64,000 nt of DNA from Pseudomonas sp. ICMP 561 (GCF_002699985.1 NZ_LKBT01000034.1:1-64000); one strand, 5' to 3'. Shown: positions 1 through 9,000, counted from the first letter of the stretch. Program-made: numbers and translations. The notes: generated by a model from the letters alone, not told the origin.

Positions 1-36
1 TCGATCAACATCACGTTGCTCGTTAGCGGGAGGCGA

Positions 37-64
37 ATTCTACAGCGTTACAACCTGCTGTCAA
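37..64 (-). promoter_or_regulatory. rRNA-operon-type promoter (proximal), directed out of the window
   Basis: Reading leftward on the minus strand there is a perfect -35 TTGACA (positions 64-59), a 16-nt spacer and a -10 TAGAAT (42-37), followed by a GC-rich discriminator (TCGCCTCCCGC). An A/T-rich tract lies just upstream. This matches the tandem promoters in front of Pseudomonas 16S rRNA genes, so an rrn operon probably begins left of position 1. The rRNA gene itself is not in the window, so the assignment is an inference from promoter quality and remembered leader sequence. Confidence 0.65.
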
Positions 65-183
65 CTGCCTTTTTTTCACGGCTTTCGATCAACCTCATCG
101 AAGCCTCTTCCGAGCCAACCGAACCGTCCAACTCATTGATTATCAAGGAGTTTTTCGTTCTGTCTGCGCCAGAAGAGGTGCGA

Positions 184-211
184 ATTATAGAGAGATTAGA
201 GAGGCCGTCAA
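184..211 (-). promoter_or_regulatory. rRNA-operon-type promoter (distal), directed out of the window
   Basis: This is a second strong sigma-70 promoter on the minus strand: -35 TTGACG (211-206), 16-nt spacer, consensus -10 TATAAT (189-184), with an A-rich tract (AAAAGTTGAAAATTA) immediately upstream that could act as an UP element. With the promoter at 37-64 it forms a tandem pair about 150 bp apart, as is usual for rrn operons. No protein gene is credible in 1-287; an open frame at 16-267 simply runs antisense across both promoters. Confidence 0.65.
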
Positions 212-287
212 CCCCTAATTTTCAACTTTTAATGAAAAACCTTAAAACACCTCTCTCTTCTATATAGAGAGCCTATATATAGAAGCA

Positions 288-1508
288 CTAAAGCACGCCA
301 CCCCGCCTCAGCCTGACCACCTCCGCCGTGGGCAACCCCAGCACCCGCTCAAGTACCTCGCCAGTATGCTCACCCAACAAAGGAGGCGCATGCCGATACT
401 CAACCGGGGTCGCAGACAAGCGTATGGGACTGGCCACCTGCGGCACACTCCCGGCTAGCGCGTGAGGCAGACTCGTCACCAGCCCTCGCGCCCGCACATG
501 CGGATCATCGAATACCTGAGCCAAGTCATTGATTGGCCCGCAAGGCACACCCGCCGCTTCAAGCTCGCTCACCCACTGCGCAGTGGTCTTGAACACAGTC
601 GCCTGACGAATCAGAGGGATCAGCTCTGCCCTGTTAGCGACCCGCAGCTTATTAGTCAGGAATCTTGGATCGTCAGCCCACTGCGCCTGTCCGGCCACTT
701 CGGCAAATTTCCTGAACTGGCCGTCATTACCCACCGTAAGGATGAAGTCGCCATCAGCCGTGGGAAAGTCCTGATAAGGAACGATGTTCGGATGCGCATT
801 CCCCAACCGGGTAGGAGCAATGCCGGTAGTCAGGTAGTTCAACGCCTGATTCGCAAGACAGGCCACCTGCACATCCAGCAACGCCATATCGATATGCTGA
901 CCAAGCCCGCTCTGATCACGGTGCGCCAAAGCGGCCAGGATCGCCGTGCTGGAATAAACCCCGGTCATAACGTCCGTCAGTGCGACACCCACCTTTACCG
1001 GACCCGCCCCCTCCTGATCATCCGCACGCCCGGTCAGGCTCATCAATCCGCCCAACCCCTGAATCATGAAGTCATACCCGGCGCGCTTGGCATAAGGACC
1101 GGTTTGCCCAAATCCGGTTATCGAGCAATAGATCAAACCGGGATTGATTGCACTCAACGAGGCGTAGTCCAGACCATAGGCAGCCAGACCTCCGACCTTG
1201 AAGTTCTCAATCACGATGTCGGACTTTGCTGCCAGCTCCCTGACCAGCTTCTGCCCTTCGGGCATAGTGAAGTCGATGGTGACTGACTGCTTGTTGCGAT
1301 TAGCCGACAGGTAATAAGCAGCCTCACTGGTGCTCTCGCCCTGAGCATCCTTCAGAAAGGGAGGCCCCCATGCGCGAGTGTCATCACCACTGCCCGGCCG
1401 CTCGACCTTGATGACCTCAGCACCCAGGTCGGCCAGGATCTGCCCCGCCCAAGGCCCGGCCAACACCCGAGACAAATCCAGAACACGGATATGCGATAGC
1501 GCCCCCAT
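288..1508 (-). CDS. CaiB/BaiF family CoA-transferase, partner of GcdH
   Basis: A 406-residue class III (formyl-CoA transferase-like) CoA-transferase. The N-terminus (RVLDLSRVLAGPWAGQILAD, then GAEVIKVERP) is the family's CoA-binding entry, and the conserved catalytic Asp lies in the GVALTDVMTG segment. The ATG follows an AGGAGG ribosome site. The gene starts 11 nt after gcdH on the same strand and is almost certainly co-transcribed with it, so the likely role is loading CoA onto glutarate (from lysine/5-aminovalerate breakdown) with succinyl-CoA as donor. Substrate is inferred from context. The arrangement matches the P. aeruginosa PA0446-PA0447-PA0448 locus. Confidence 0.88.
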   Translation of the reverse strand: MGALSHIRVLDLSRVLAGPWAGQILADLGAEVIKVERPGSGDDTRAWGPPFLKDAQGESTSEAAYYLSANRNKQSVTIDFTMPEGQKLVRELAAKSDIVIENFKVGGLAAYGLDYASLSAINPGLIYCSITGFGQTGPYAKRAGYDFMIQGLGGLMSLTGRADDQEGAGPVKVGVALTDVMTGVYSSTAILAALAHRDQSGLGQHIDMALLDVQVACLANQALNYLTTGIAPTRLGNAHPNIVPYQDFPTADGDFILTVGNDGQFRKFAEVAGQAQWADDPRFLTNKLRVANRAELIPLIRQATVFKTTAQWVSELEAAGVPCGPINDLAQVFDDPHVRARGLVTSLPHALAGSVPQVASPIRLSATPVEYRHAPPLLGEHTGEVLERVLGLPTAEVVRLRRGGVL

Positions 1509-1519
1509 TGCCAGCCTCC

Positions 1520-2701
1520 TTAATAGAAGGCCTGAATGCCGGTCTGCGCACGGCCGAGAATCAGCGCATGCACGTCATGAGTCCCTTCATAGGTGTTCAC
1601 CACCTCAAGGTTGACCAGATGCCTGGCAATGCCGAACTCATCGGAGATACCGTTACCGCCCAGCATGTCGCGAGCCATACGGGCGATGTCCAGGGACTTG
1701 CCGCAGGAGTTACGCTTCATGATCGAAGTGATTTCAACTGCTGCCGTTCCTTCATCCTTCATTCGCCCCAGGCGCAGACAACCTTGCAGCGCCAGGGTGA
1801 TCTCGGTCTGCATGTCGGCCAGCTTTTTCTGGATCAACTGATTGGCCGCCAATGGACGCCCGAACTGCTGCCGATCCAGGGTGTATTGCCGAGCGGTATG
1901 CCAGCAGAATTCGGCGGCACCCAAAGCGCCCCATGAGATGCCATAACGGGCTGAGTTAAGACAGGTAAAAGGACCTTTAAGACCTCGCACATCAGGGAAG
2001 ATATTTTCGTCAGGCACAAAGACGTTATCCATGACGATCTCGCCCGTGATGGAGGCGCGCAAACCGACCTTGCCATGAATTGCCGGAGTGCTCAGCCCGG
2101 CCCAACCCTTCTCAAGCACAAAGCCGCGAATGTCTCCTTCGTCGTCCTTGCCCCAGACCACGAACACATCAGCGATCGGACTGTTAGTAATCCACATCTT
2201 GCTGCCTGAAAGCCTGTAGCCGCCGTCGACTTTCTTTGCCCGGGTAATCATCGCACCAGGGTCAGACCCGTGATTAGGCTCCGTCAGACCAAAGCAGCCA
2301 ATCCATTCGCCGGACGCGAGCTTTGGCAGGTACTTCTGCTTTTGCGCCTCGGTACCGAACTCGTTGATGGGCACCATCACCAGAGAAGACTGCACACTCA
2401 TCATGGAACGGTAGCCAGAGTCGATCCGCTCCACTTCCCGTGCGATCAACCCATAGCAAACATAATTAAGGCCGCTGCCGCCGTACTCTTCCGGAATAGT
2501 CGCCCCGAGCAGACCAACGTCACCCATTTCACGAAAGATCGCAGGATCGGTCTGCTCATGACGGAAGGCTTCAAGCACTCTGGGTGCCAGCTTGTCCTGA
2601 GCGAATTGCGCCGCGCTTTCGCGCACCATGCGCTCTTCTTCGGTGAGCTGCTGATCCAGCAACAGGGGATCAATCCAGTTGAAGCTTGCCTTGCCAGCCA
2701 T
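1520..2701 (-). CDS. gcdH: Glutaryl-CoA dehydrogenase
   Basis: A 393-residue acyl-CoA dehydrogenase that oxidises and decarboxylates glutaryl-CoA to crotonyl-CoA, passing electrons to ETF; cytoplasmic, last dedicated step of the glutarate branch of lysine catabolism. The FAD-binding middle domain contains GCFGLTEPNHGSDP and KMWITNSP; the catalytic base is Glu372 in NTYEGTHD, which is where glutaryl/isovaleryl-type enzymes carry it. The length is that of bacterial GcdH. It is first in a two-gene operon with the CoA-transferase and divergent from the LysR gene at 2855, which is the probable regulator. Confidence 0.95.
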   Translation of the reverse strand: MAGKASFNWIDPLLLDQQLTEEERMVRESAAQFAQDKLAPRVLEAFRHEQTDPAIFREMGDVGLLGATIPEEYGGSGLNYVCYGLIAREVERIDSGYRSMMSVQSSLVMVPINEFGTEAQKQKYLPKLASGEWIGCFGLTEPNHGSDPGAMITRAKKVDGGYRLSGSKMWITNSPIADVFVVWGKDDEGDIRGFVLEKGWAGLSTPAIHGKVGLRASITGEIVMDNVFVPDENIFPDVRGLKGPFTCLNSARYGISWGALGAAEFCWHTARQYTLDRQQFGRPLAANQLIQKKLADMQTEITLALQGCLRLGRMKDEGTAAVEITSIMKRNSCGKSLDIARMARDMLGGNGISDEFGIARHLVNLEVVNTYEGTHDVHALILGRAQTGIQAFY

Positions 2702-2854
2702 GAGCCATCCTCAATCGTTGAAATAGTTATGGACTGATCCTAGACCGGGCGCAGCAACCTCACAAACGATGAATCCGCACGCTATTGTGCTAATTTCTCA
2801 CTCCGAAACTCATAACAAGAACGATACTGGCTGTGATTAGTGAGGTCTTCGTAC

Positions 2855-3766
2855 ATGCGCCGCAAAATCCCCAGCACCGCCGCACTGGTCAGCTTCGAGG
2901 CAGCAGCTCGCCATGAAAGCTTCACCAAGGCCGCTGAAGAACTTTCCCTCACTCAGAGCGCCATCTGCCGACAGATCGGTAGCCTGGAATCCTTCCTCGG
3001 TATAGAACTGTTCAGGCGCTCTCGGCGAGGAGTGAAGTTGACCGAAGCGGGCTTGTCCTACAGCAGACGTGTCGCGACGCAACTGGATGCCGTGGAGCGC
3101 GACACCTTGTCAGTCATGGGCAATCAGGGCGCCAACGCGATAGAACTGGCAGTCGTCCCAACCTTTGGCACCCAATGGCTATTGCCCCGCCTGAAAGATT
3201 TTCAGCAGCGTCAGCCTGACGTCACAGTAAACCTCACCAACCGCACTCGCCCGTTTCTGTTTGCCGATACCGATTTCGACGCTGCTATTTACTTTGGCGA
3301 TGCGGAATGGCCAGGCACCGAGTCGCACCGACTGATGGGCGAAAATCCCGTGCCGGTCTGCAGCCCGGCACTGTTAGGAAAAGCAAGCCAGCTTGACCCG
3401 GTAGAAATCGCGACATTACCGCTGCTGCAGCAAACCACTCGCCCTTACGCCTGGCGACAATGGTTCAGCGGGCTGGAGATGAACGTCGCACGGGACATGA
3501 CGGGCCCACGCTATGAGCTGTTTTCGATGCTCGCTCAAGCTGCCAGCCACGAAATGGGCATCGCCCTGATCCCACCCTTCCTTATCCAGCGAGAGTTGAA
3601 AGAACAGCGGCTGGTGATCGCCAACCCGCACGCACTTGCCAGCCCCAAGGCGTACTACCTGATGATTCCGGTGCGCAAAGTGGAATCGGCATCACTAGGC
3701 GCATTTCGCGACTGGCTCGTAGAGCAAGCCAGGACTTACGAGCACGAAAGCTTTAGAAAGGCCTGA
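2855..3766 (+). CDS. LysR-family regulator of glutaryl-CoA genes (GcdR-like)
   Basis: A 303-residue LysR-type regulator with an N-terminal winged HTH (STAALVSFEAAARHESFTKA, then LSLTQSAICRQIGSLE) and a C-terminal substrate-binding domain of the GcvA/AmpR type. I start it at ATG 2855 (MRRKIPSTAAL); a GTG at 2840 would add five residues that LysR N-termini do not normally carry. It is divergent from gcdH with 153 bp between them, the classic LysR arrangement, so it probably senses glutarate or glutaryl-CoA and activates gcdH. Orthologous in position to PA0448. Confidence 0.85.
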   Translation: MRRKIPSTAALVSFEAAARHESFTKAAEELSLTQSAICRQIGSLESFLGIELFRRSRRGVKLTEAGLSYSRRVATQLDAVERDTLSVMGNQGANAIELAVVPTFGTQWLLPRLKDFQQRQPDVTVNLTNRTRPFLFADTDFDAAIYFGDAEWPGTESHRLMGENPVPVCSPALLGKASQLDPVEIATLPLLQQTTRPYAWRQWFSGLEMNVARDMTGPRYELFSMLAQAASHEMGIALIPPFLIQRELKEQRLVIANPHALASPKAYYLMIPVRKVESASLGAFRDWLVEQARTYEHESFRKA

Positions 3767-4190
3767 TAGCTATGTAGTCATACCCCCATAAAACCTACAG
3801 ATATACGTTTTTGTCGCATAAACGCTTTCTTATCTCCGCACGAAAAATAAGGCCTCTAGGCCGCACTCCGCCTGATTCCCAGCCATATTCTCTCGTCACA
3901 CCCATGATTCCAGAACTGAATTCAGGGTTTTCTGATATTTCGACTACTTTCCCTGTAAGGCCCAGCAATTAAGGGCTCAAAGCCGAATGCTGCGACATTT
4001 GGTCACGGGATGACTTGTAGTTAATTTATCGTCTCGTTACAAAATGAATTGAAGGCACCAAACTTCGCCTGCAAAATGCCGCGCCCCGCCCGGAAATGGC
4101 GGGATCATGCTGATCGGCAGCCCCAGTCGTACTTGCTGAAGTGCGCTGGCCTAATTGAAGAAAACAAGAAGATCACGCAGGAGATTACAC
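3767..4190. other. 424-bp intergenic region upstream of pntAA
   Basis: No gene is credible here. A weak promoter-like pair (TTGTAG 4015-4020, 16-nt gap, TTACAA 4037-4042) could serve pntAA. GGCCTCTAGGCC (3851-3862) and CCCGCCcggaaatGGCGGG are short inverted repeats that may end transcription of the LysR gene or fold in the pnt leader. Nothing else stands out. Confidence 0.3.
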
Positions 4191-5312
4191 GTGCACATTG
4201 GCGTTCCTCTCGAGACCCAGTTGGGTGAAAAGCGGGTTGCTGCAACCCCCGAAACTATCAAGAAGCTGATCGCCCAAGGCCATCGGGTTACGGTGCAAAG
4301 TGGGGCGGGCATCACTGCCAGCGTCACGGACAATGCTTATGAAGCAGCAGGCGCCACAATGGGTGCCGCAGCTGAAACACTCTCTGCCGAGCTGCTGCTC
4401 AAGGTCTGCGCGCCGAACGACAGCGAACTGGCGCAGATCAAGCGCGGCACTATCGTTATCGGGATGCTCAACCCCTTCAACAGCGAAACCATCGCCAAGA
4501 TGGCCGAGCAAGGCATCACCGCTTTTGCTCTGGAAGCTGCGCCGCGCACTTCCCGCGCGCAAAGCCTCGATGTGCTGTCCTCACAGGCCAACATTGCGGG
4601 CTATAAAGCCGTGCTGTTGGGCGCTCATCACTATCCGCGTTTCATGCCGATGCTGATGACTGCAGCGGGCACCGTCAAAGCTGCGCGAGTACTGGTGCTC
4701 GGCGCTGGCGTGGCTGGCTTGCAAGCCATCGCTACCGCAAAGCGTCTCGGCGCGGTTGTCGAGGCCTCCGATGTGCGTCCAGCGGTGAAGGAGCAAATCG
4801 AATCCCTGGGTGCGAAGTTCATCGACGTGCCTTACGAAACCGATGAAGAGCGTGAATGCGCCGTCGGTGTGGGTGGTTACGCCCGCCCGATGCCCGCCAG
4901 CTGGATGCAGCGTCAGGCGATTGCAGTGCATGAACGCGCCAGACAGTCGGATATCGTCATCACCACCGCGTTGATCCCTGGCCGCAAAGCGCCGGTATTG
5001 CTCAGCGCAGAAACCGTCGCCGAAATGAAGCCTGGCTCGGTGGTGATCGATCTGGCGGCAGCCCAAGGCGGCAACTGCCCGCTGACCGTAGCCGATCAGG
5101 TTGTCGTCGAGCACGGTGTCACTCTCGTGGGTTACACCAACCTGCCCGCGCTGGTCGCCGCAGACGCCTCGGCGCTGTACGCCCGCAACCTGCTGGACTT
5201 CATGAAGCTGCTGTTCGACAAGGACGGTCAGCTGCACATCAACCTGGAAGACGACATTGTTGCCGCGTGCCTGATGTGCCGCGACGGCCAAGTCATCCGC
5301 AAGAACGGCTGA
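4191..5312 (+). CDS. pntAA: NAD(P) transhydrogenase subunit alpha, part 1 (NAD-binding domain I)
   Basis: A 373-residue soluble NAD(H)-binding domain of proton-translocating transhydrogenase, which makes NADPH from NADH at the expense of the proton gradient. The N-terminus (HIGVPLETQLGEKRVAATPE) is that of the alanine dehydrogenase/PntA family, and a Rossmann motif VLGAGVAGLQAIATAKRLGA is followed by the acidic VEASDVRP. I choose GTG 4191, eight bases after a CAGGAG ribosome site, over an upstream TTG at 4155 whose extra basic residues (KKTRRSRRR) do not fit the family. It heads the pntAA-pntAB-pntB operon; subunit alpha is split in two genes, as is normal in pseudomonads. Confidence 0.95.
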   Translation: MHIGVPLETQLGEKRVAATPETIKKLIAQGHRVTVQSGAGITASVTDNAYEAAGATMGAAAETLSAELLLKVCAPNDSELAQIKRGTIVIGMLNPFNSETIAKMAEQGITAFALEAAPRTSRAQSLDVLSSQANIAGYKAVLLGAHHYPRFMPMLMTAAGTVKAARVLVLGAGVAGLQAIATAKRLGAVVEASDVRPAVKEQIESLGAKFIDVPYETDEERECAVGVGGYARPMPASWMQRQAIAVHERARQSDIVITTALIPGRKAPVLLSAETVAEMKPGSVVIDLAAAQGGNCPLTVADQVVVEHGVTLVGYTNLPALVAADASALYARNLLDFMKLLFDKDGQLHINLEDDIVAACLMCRDGQVIRKNG

Positions 5313-5322
5313 GGATAAAACA

Positions 5323-5643
5323 ATGGAAGAGCTGATCTCCCCAGGTATCTACAACCTGATCATTTTCGTGCTGGCGATCTACGTCGGTTATCACGTGGTC
5401 TGGAACGTAACGCCAGCCCTGCACACGCCGTTGATGGCCGTGACCAATGCCATCTCGGCGATCGTCATCGTTGGCGCCATGCTCGCTGCCGCGCTAACCG
5501 TGACACCACTGGGCAAAACCATGGGCACCCTGGCCGTGGCTCTGGCCGCCGTCAACGTGTTCGGTGGTTTCCTTGTCACCCGGCGCATGCTGGAGATGTT
5601 CAAGAAAAAAGCGCCGAAAGCCAAAGATGAGGTAGCGAAGTAA
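5323..5643 (+). CDS. pntAB: NAD(P) transhydrogenase subunit alpha, part 2 (membrane part)
   Basis: A 106-residue inner-membrane protein with about three hydrophobic segments (NLIIFVLAIYVGYHVVW, ISAIVIVGAMLAAAL, MGTLAVALAAVNVFGG) and a lysine-rich tail. It is the C-terminal membrane portion of subunit alpha, encoded separately, and contributes to the proton channel together with PntB. It begins 10 nt after pntAA, and its stop codon TAA overlaps the ATG of pntB by one base, indicating translational coupling. Length and position are exactly those of other Pseudomonas pntAB genes. Confidence 0.95.
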   Translation: MEELISPGIYNLIIFVLAIYVGYHVVWNVTPALHTPLMAVTNAISAIVIVGAMLAAALTVTPLGKTMGTLAVALAAVNVFGGFLVTRRMLEMFKKKAPKAKDEVAK

Positions 5644-7088
5644 TGAGCATGAACCTCGTCACCTTGTTGTACCTCGTTTCGGCGGTCTGCTTTATTCAGG
5701 CTCTCAAAGGTTTGTCGCACCCGACCACGTCACGTCGCGGCAACCTGTTCGGCATGCTCGGCATGGGCCTGGCCGTCGTAACCACCATTGGCCTCGTTTA
5801 CAAGCTGGCAGCCCTGTCCGACACCACGGCTGGCATCGGCTACATCGTGATTGGCCTGCTGGTCGGCGGCACCGCGGGGTCGATCATGGCCAAGCGCGTT
5901 GAAATGACCAAGATGCCTGAGCTGGTGGCTTTCATGCACAGCATGATTGGCCTCGCAGCAGTGTTCATCGCTATCGCAGCAGTGGTTGAGCCGCAGTCTC
6001 TGAATATCGTGAAGAATCTGGGCGATGCCATCCCTGCGGGTAACCGTCTGGAGCTGTTCCTGGGCGCGGCCATTGGCGCAATCACCTTCTCCGGCTCGGT
6101 GATCGCTTTCGGCAAACTCTCCGGCAAGTACAAGTTCCGCCTGTTCCAGGGCGCACCGGTACAGTTCGCCGGGCAGCACAAACTGAATCTGGTCTTGGGT
6201 CTGGCGACATTGGCGTTCGGCCTGTTCTTCATGTTCACCGGTAACCTCGCCGCGTTCGCTATTATGCTGGCTCTTGCCTTCGTGATCGGTGTACTGCTGA
6301 TCATCCCGATTGGCGGGGCAGACATGCCTGTGGTCGTGTCGATGCTCAACAGCTATTCCGGCTGGGCAGCGGCCGGCATCGGTTTCTCCCTGAATAATTC
6401 GATGCTGATCATCGCCGGCTCGCTGGTAGGCTCTTCCGGCGCGATTCTGTCGTACATCATGTGTAAAGCGATGAACCGCTCGTTCTTCAACGTGATTGGT
6501 GGTGGCTTCGGCGGCGCAACTGATGTGGCGGGCCCGGCAGGCACCAAAGAGGCGCGCCCGGTGAAATCCGGCTCGGCCGACGACGCGACATTCCTGCTGA
6601 CCAACGCCGACACCGTGATCATCGTTCCAGGCTATGGTCTGGCAGTTGCCCGGGCACAGCACGCGCTTAAAGAGCTGACCGAGAAGCTGACCCACCACGG
6701 AGTGACCGTTAAGTATGCGATCCACCCGGTTGCCGGGCGCATGCCGGGCCACATGAACGTACTGCTCGCCGAGGCCGAAGTGCCTTACGACCAGGTGTTC
6801 GAGATGGAAGACATCAACTCCGAGTTTGGTCAGGCGGACGTGGTGTTGGTGTTGGGGGCGAACGACGTGGTCAACCCGGCAGCCAAGAACGATCCTAAAT
6901 CGCCGATTGCAGGCATGCCGATTCTGGAAGCCTTCAAGGCCAAGACGATCATCGTCAATAAGCGCTCGATGGCCAGCGGTTATGCCGGCCTGGACAACGA
7001 ACTGTTCTATCTGGACAAAACCATGATGGTCTTCGGCGACGCCAAAAAGGTGATCGAGGACATGGTGAAGGCGGTCGACAACGCGTAG
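5643..7088 (+). CDS. pntB: NAD(P) transhydrogenase subunit beta
   Basis: A 481-residue subunit with eight or nine transmembrane segments in the first ~280 residues (domain II) and a soluble NADP(H)-binding domain III at the C-terminus, marked by IVPGYGLAVARAQHALKEL and the HPVAGRMPGHMNVLLAEA loop. It pairs with PntAA/PntAB in the inner membrane to couple hydride transfer to proton translocation. The start overlaps the pntAB stop; a second in-frame ATG lies two codons later. A strong terminator follows 22 bp after the stop. Confidence 0.96.
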   Translation: MSMNLVTLLYLVSAVCFIQALKGLSHPTTSRRGNLFGMLGMGLAVVTTIGLVYKLAALSDTTAGIGYIVIGLLVGGTAGSIMAKRVEMTKMPELVAFMHSMIGLAAVFIAIAAVVEPQSLNIVKNLGDAIPAGNRLELFLGAAIGAITFSGSVIAFGKLSGKYKFRLFQGAPVQFAGQHKLNLVLGLATLAFGLFFMFTGNLAAFAIMLALAFVIGVLLIIPIGGADMPVVVSMLNSYSGWAAAGIGFSLNNSMLIIAGSLVGSSGAILSYIMCKAMNRSFFNVIGGGFGGATDVAGPAGTKEARPVKSGSADDATFLLTNADTVIIVPGYGLAVARAQHALKELTEKLTHHGVTVKYAIHPVAGRMPGHMNVLLAEAEVPYDQVFEMEDINSEFGQADVVLVLGANDVVNPAAKNDPKSPIAGMPILEAFKAKTIIVNKRSMASGYAGLDNELFYLDKTMMVFGDAKKVIEDMVKAVDNA

Positions 7089-7109
7089 TCTCCAGGCGCG
7101 TTTAACCTG

Positions 7110-7140
7110 GGCCCCGGTGCAAAAACGCCGGGGCTTTTTA
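7110..7140 (+). terminator. Rho-independent terminator of pntAA-AB-B
   Basis: GCCCCGG (7111-7117) and CCGGGGC (7128-7134) form a 7-bp GC stem around an 11-nt loop, followed by TTTTTA. It sits directly behind pntB. Confidence 0.85.
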
Positions 7141-7269
7141 CATTCTGCGTAACAGTGTTTTGCTTTGAAAGCCGCTAATTAGAGCCTCCAATGCGACCTT
7201 CGTAGCGGGACGAACACAGCCCAACTCTCTAGACTTGGACTTCGCTTCCACCTCCGAGACAAGAATCCC

Positions 7270-8763
7270 ATGTACCGTGATCGTATCCGCTTGCCTTCCC
7301 TGATGAACAAGGTTATGAGCGCGGCTGATGCTGCCGCCTTGATTCAGGACGGCATGACCATCGGCATGAGCGGCTTTACCCGCGCAGGTGAAGCCAAAGC
7401 CGTGCCCCACGCACTGGCCGAACGCGCAAAGCTGTCGCCGCTCAAGATCAGCCTGATGACCGGCGCCAGCCTGGGCAACGACCTGGACAAGCAACTGACC
7501 GAAGCCGGCGTGCTGTCGCGTCGCTCGCCATTTCAGGTCGACAGCACGCTGCGCAAGGCTATTAACGATGGCTCGGTGATGTTCATCGACAGCCACCTGT
7601 CCGACACCGTCGAGCAACTGCGTAACCGGCAGATCAAGGCCGTGGATCTGGCCGTCATCGAATGCGTAGCGATTACCGAAGAGGGGCATCTGGTGCTCAG
7701 CACCTCAGTGGGCAACTCTGCCAGCTTTGCGATTCTGGCCAAGGAAGTTATCGTCGAGATCAACCTCGCCCAACCGTTGGAGCTGGAAGGCCTGCACGAC
7801 ATCTATATTCCGAGCTATCGCCCTACCCGCCTGCCCATTCCAGTACTGCAAGCTGACACGCGCATCGGCAACCCGGCGGTACAGATCGATCCGGCAAAAA
7901 TCGTCGGCATCGTGATCAGCAACCAACCTGATTCGCCCTCAACAGTATTGCCGCCGGATTTGGACACCCAGGCCATCGCCAATCACCTGGTGGAGTTCTT
8001 CAAAAACGAAGTGCGCGAGGACCGGCTGACCAACAAGCTGATGCCGTTGCAGGCCGGGATTGGCACCATCGCCAATGCCGTCATGCATGGCCTGGTGGAT
8101 TCGCCTTTCCATGACATGACCATGTATTCGGAGGTTCTGCAGGACTCGACATTCGAACTGTTCGACGCGGGCAAACTGAGCTTCGCCTCCGGCAGCTCCA
8201 TGACCCTTTCCGCCAACAAACACGCCGAAGTGTATGCCGACTTCGGGCGCTACAAATCGCGCCTGATGCTGCGCCCTCAGGAGATCTCCAACCACCCGGA
8301 AATCATCCGTCGCCTGGGCATCATCGGCATCAACACCGCCCTCGAGTTCGATCTGTACGGCAACGTCAACTCTACCCACGTCTGCGGCACTCGCATGATG
8401 AACGGCATCGGTGGCTCGGGGGATTTCGCCCGCAACGCGCACCTGGCGATCTTCGTGACCAAATCCATTGCCAAGGGCGGGGCGATTTCAAGCGTCGTGC
8501 CGATGGTCAGTCATGTGGACCATACCGAGCATGACGTGGACATCCTGGTGACCGAGCAAGGCCTGGCGGATCTTCGTGGCCTCGCCCCTCGGGAACGCGC
8601 CAGAGTGATCATCGACAACTGTGTGCATCCCGCTTACCGAGACGCCCTCAACGCCTACTTCGCCGCCGCTTGCCTTAAAGGCGGACACACCCCGCACGTA
8701 CTGCGCGAAGCACTAAGTTGGCACGCTCGCCTAGACGAAACGGGCAGCATGCTGCCCATCTAG
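7270..8763 (+). CDS. Acetyl-CoA hydrolase/transferase family (succinyl-CoA:acetate CoA-transferase type)
   Basis: A 497-residue class I CoA-transferase of the Cat1/AarC/SCACT group. Visible markers are MSAADAAALIQDGMTIGMSG at the start, the segment MTMYSEVLQDS that holds the catalytic Glu, and GGSGDFARNA followed by TEQGLADLRGLAPRERA near the C-terminus. It moves CoA between acetate, succinate or propionate, allowing acetate activation or acetyl-CoA disposal. The ATG follows a CGAGACAAG region rather than a strong ribosome site. It stands alone after the pnt terminator; an 11-bp perfect inverted repeat follows its stop codon. Substrate cannot be decided from sequence alone. Confidence 0.87.
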   Translation: MYRDRIRLPSLMNKVMSAADAAALIQDGMTIGMSGFTRAGEAKAVPHALAERAKLSPLKISLMTGASLGNDLDKQLTEAGVLSRRSPFQVDSTLRKAINDGSVMFIDSHLSDTVEQLRNRQIKAVDLAVIECVAITEEGHLVLSTSVGNSASFAILAKEVIVEINLAQPLELEGLHDIYIPSYRPTRLPIPVLQADTRIGNPAVQIDPAKIVGIVISNQPDSPSTVLPPDLDTQAIANHLVEFFKNEVREDRLTNKLMPLQAGIGTIANAVMHGLVDSPFHDMTMYSEVLQDSTFELFDAGKLSFASGSSMTLSANKHAEVYADFGRYKSRLMLRPQEISNHPEIIRRLGIIGINTALEFDLYGNVNSTHVCGTRMMNGIGGSGDFARNAHLAIFVTKSIAKGGAISSVVPMVSHVDHTEHDVDILVTEQGLADLRGLAPRERARVIIDNCVHPAYRDALNAYFAAACLKGGHTPHVLREALSWHARLDETGSMLPI

Positions 8764-8765
8764 GC

Positions 8766-9000
8766 AAACAGTTGCGAGGCAGCAATACAGTTTTCTGCCT
8801 CGCAACAACATGCAAAAAGACAATACTGAAAAAACTGTACTGCTGTACCGGTCATTTGAAGGGGGTAAAACAGGGTTTTCACCAAATCAGCGCACAAAAT
8901 GCACTGAAAACGTGCAGACCGATACAGTTGCCCCAAATAGGAACAAAACAGTGCCTTTAAACAGTTAACTGAACTCGCACAATACAGTTGAACTGTGTCT
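8766..9000. promoter_or_regulatory. Cluster of ACAGTT/AACTGT motifs upstream of the DUF1127 gene
   Basis: The 317-bp gap before the DUF1127 gene holds seven exact ACAGTT or AACTGT hexamers (starts 8768, 8787, 8833, 8924, 8961, 8984, 8991), plus a CTGTAC at 8843 and an ACAGTG at 8948. Two are palindromic: CAGTTAACTG (8962-8971) and ACAGTTGAACTGT (8984-8996). Chance would give about 0.1 such hexamers in 235 bp. The longer form GTACAGTT recurs twice before the MFS gene at 9601 and 9631. This looks like an operator array for a regulator whose gene is not in the window. Confidence 0.5.
8772..8805 (+). terminator. Stem-loop directly after the CoA-transferase stop codon
   Basis: TTGCGAGGCAG (8772-8782) and CTGCCTCGCAA (8795-8805) are a perfect 11-bp inverted repeat with a 12-nt loop, starting nine bases after the TAG. 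There is no T-tract after it, so it may be a weak or Rho-assisted terminator or an mRNA 3'-end stabiliser. The loop contains an ACAGTT motif of the cluster described next. Confidence 0.5.

Noticed and set aside
16..267. 83-codon open frame on the plus strand at the left edge
   Set aside because: It runs antisense across two near-consensus minus-strand promoters and has no ribosome site or protein-like pattern.
462..1286. 274-codon frame opposite the CoA-transferase gene
   Set aside because: It is antisense to a well-supported family gene; the composition (rich in Arg, His, Pro) is that of a shadow frame in GC-rich DNA.
5730..6752. 340-codon minus-strand frame inside pntB
   Set aside because: PntB is certain in the other strand; the frame's Gln/His/Arg-rich translation is an antisense artefact.
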